Source: Thermoplasmata archaeon (GTDB taxonomy: Archaea > Thermoplasmatota > Thermoplasmata > Thermoplasmatales > Thermoplasmataceae). From it: a stretch of DNA of 13,201 bases. Position 1 is the first letter of the stretch, and each line of letters begins with the position of its first letter. The position numbers and the translations under genes are program-made. Below the pieces are notes generated by a model. It saw only the letters and a program-made list of their open reading frames with translations, made no database searches and was not told the origin of the DNA. This document shows, in pieces, positions 13,171 through 13,201 of this stretch. The stretch is from positions 1-13,201 of the forward strand of contig JAKAAU010000012.1 of NCBI GenBank assembly GCA_021802165.1. The letters are read 5' to 3'.

Positions 13171-13201
13171 TGGAGGTGATCCATCCGCAGGTTCCCCTAC
13201 G
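13171..13201 (-). rRNA. rrs: 16S ribosomal RNA, last ~31 nt (5' part outside window)
   Basis: The minus strand begins with the universal 3' end of 16S rRNA: helix 45 (GTAGGGGAACCTGC) followed by GGATCACCTCC, which contains the anti-Shine-Dalgarno sequence. It pairs with the GGTGA-type sites before rpl11, rpl1, rpl10, rpl12 and spt5. The gene continues past the right edge. The mature end is placed at about 13171-13172 by comparison with the conserved sequence. Downstream there is neither tRNA-Ala nor 23S rRNA but secE after 166 nt, in keeping with the unlinked rRNA genes known in Thermoplasma relatives. Confidence 0.97.

Noticed and set aside
1..13201. Mobile elements, CRISPR arrays, prophage or defence genes
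   Set aside because: No transposase or integrase motifs, no regularly spaced repeats and no phage or defence proteins were seen; the window reads as core chromosome.

Overview
The window is archaeal chromosomal DNA from the order Thermoplasmatales, most likely a Ferroplasma/Acidiplasma/Picrophilus-like acidophile. Reasons: archaeal-type ribosomal proteins (uL11, uL1, P0-type uL10, acidic P1-type L12), Dph2, Spt5, SecE (Sec61 gamma), MptE and DUF373; AT-rich DNA with TATA boxes placed for leaderless mRNAs; and a 16S rRNA 3' end not followed by tRNA-Ala and 23S rRNA, as known for Thermoplasma relatives with unlinked rRNA genes. The genus call is inference.

Left part (1-3569): the 3' part of a tRNA t6A37 methylthiotransferase (+) overlaps tail-to-tail with dph2 (-). 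Then, all on the minus strand, come a TrxR-like ferredoxin--NAD(P)H reductase without the redox CxxC, and a WalJ/YycJ-type metallo-beta-lactamase-fold hydrolase. Each minus-strand gene has a TATA-like box about 24-26 nt upstream of its start, suggesting separate leaderless transcripts despite short gaps.

Middle part (3570-6887): a 71-aa winged-helix protein (+) is divergent from the hydrolase. It is followed by a two-gene operon of a DUF373 membrane protein and MptE (pterin diphosphokinase) joined by an ATGA overlap, then a convergent ComB-like gene (-). A 341-nt AT-rich gap holds the divergent comB and ribosomal-protein promoters.

Ribosomal operon (6888-9276): rpl11-rpl1-rpl10-rpl12, tightly packed, with a Shine-Dalgarno sequence before every gene matching the anti-SD in the 16S fragment at the other end of the window. 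It encodes the L1 stalk and the GTPase-associated stalk where EF2 docks (Dph2, further left, builds the EF2 diphthamide). A T-tract and a possible 59-aa membrane microprotein follow.

Right part (9282-13201): a single-cysteine PrxQ/Bcp peroxiredoxin (-), then an operon transcribed leftward: secE, spt5 with a large extra N-terminal beta-rich domain, an unrecognised 455-aa protein with a CxxxCxxC motif, and a PUA-domain protein. The last three are joined by 4-nt and 1-nt overlaps. Upstream of secE lies the 16S rRNA 3' end with a trailer hairpin and T-rich terminator. The common archaeal secE-spt5-rpl11-rpl1-rpl10-rpl12 order is therefore split into two convergent blocks. No mobile element, CRISPR array, prophage or tRNA gene was seen. 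The most novel parts are the spt5-coupled 455-aa protein and the extended Spt5.
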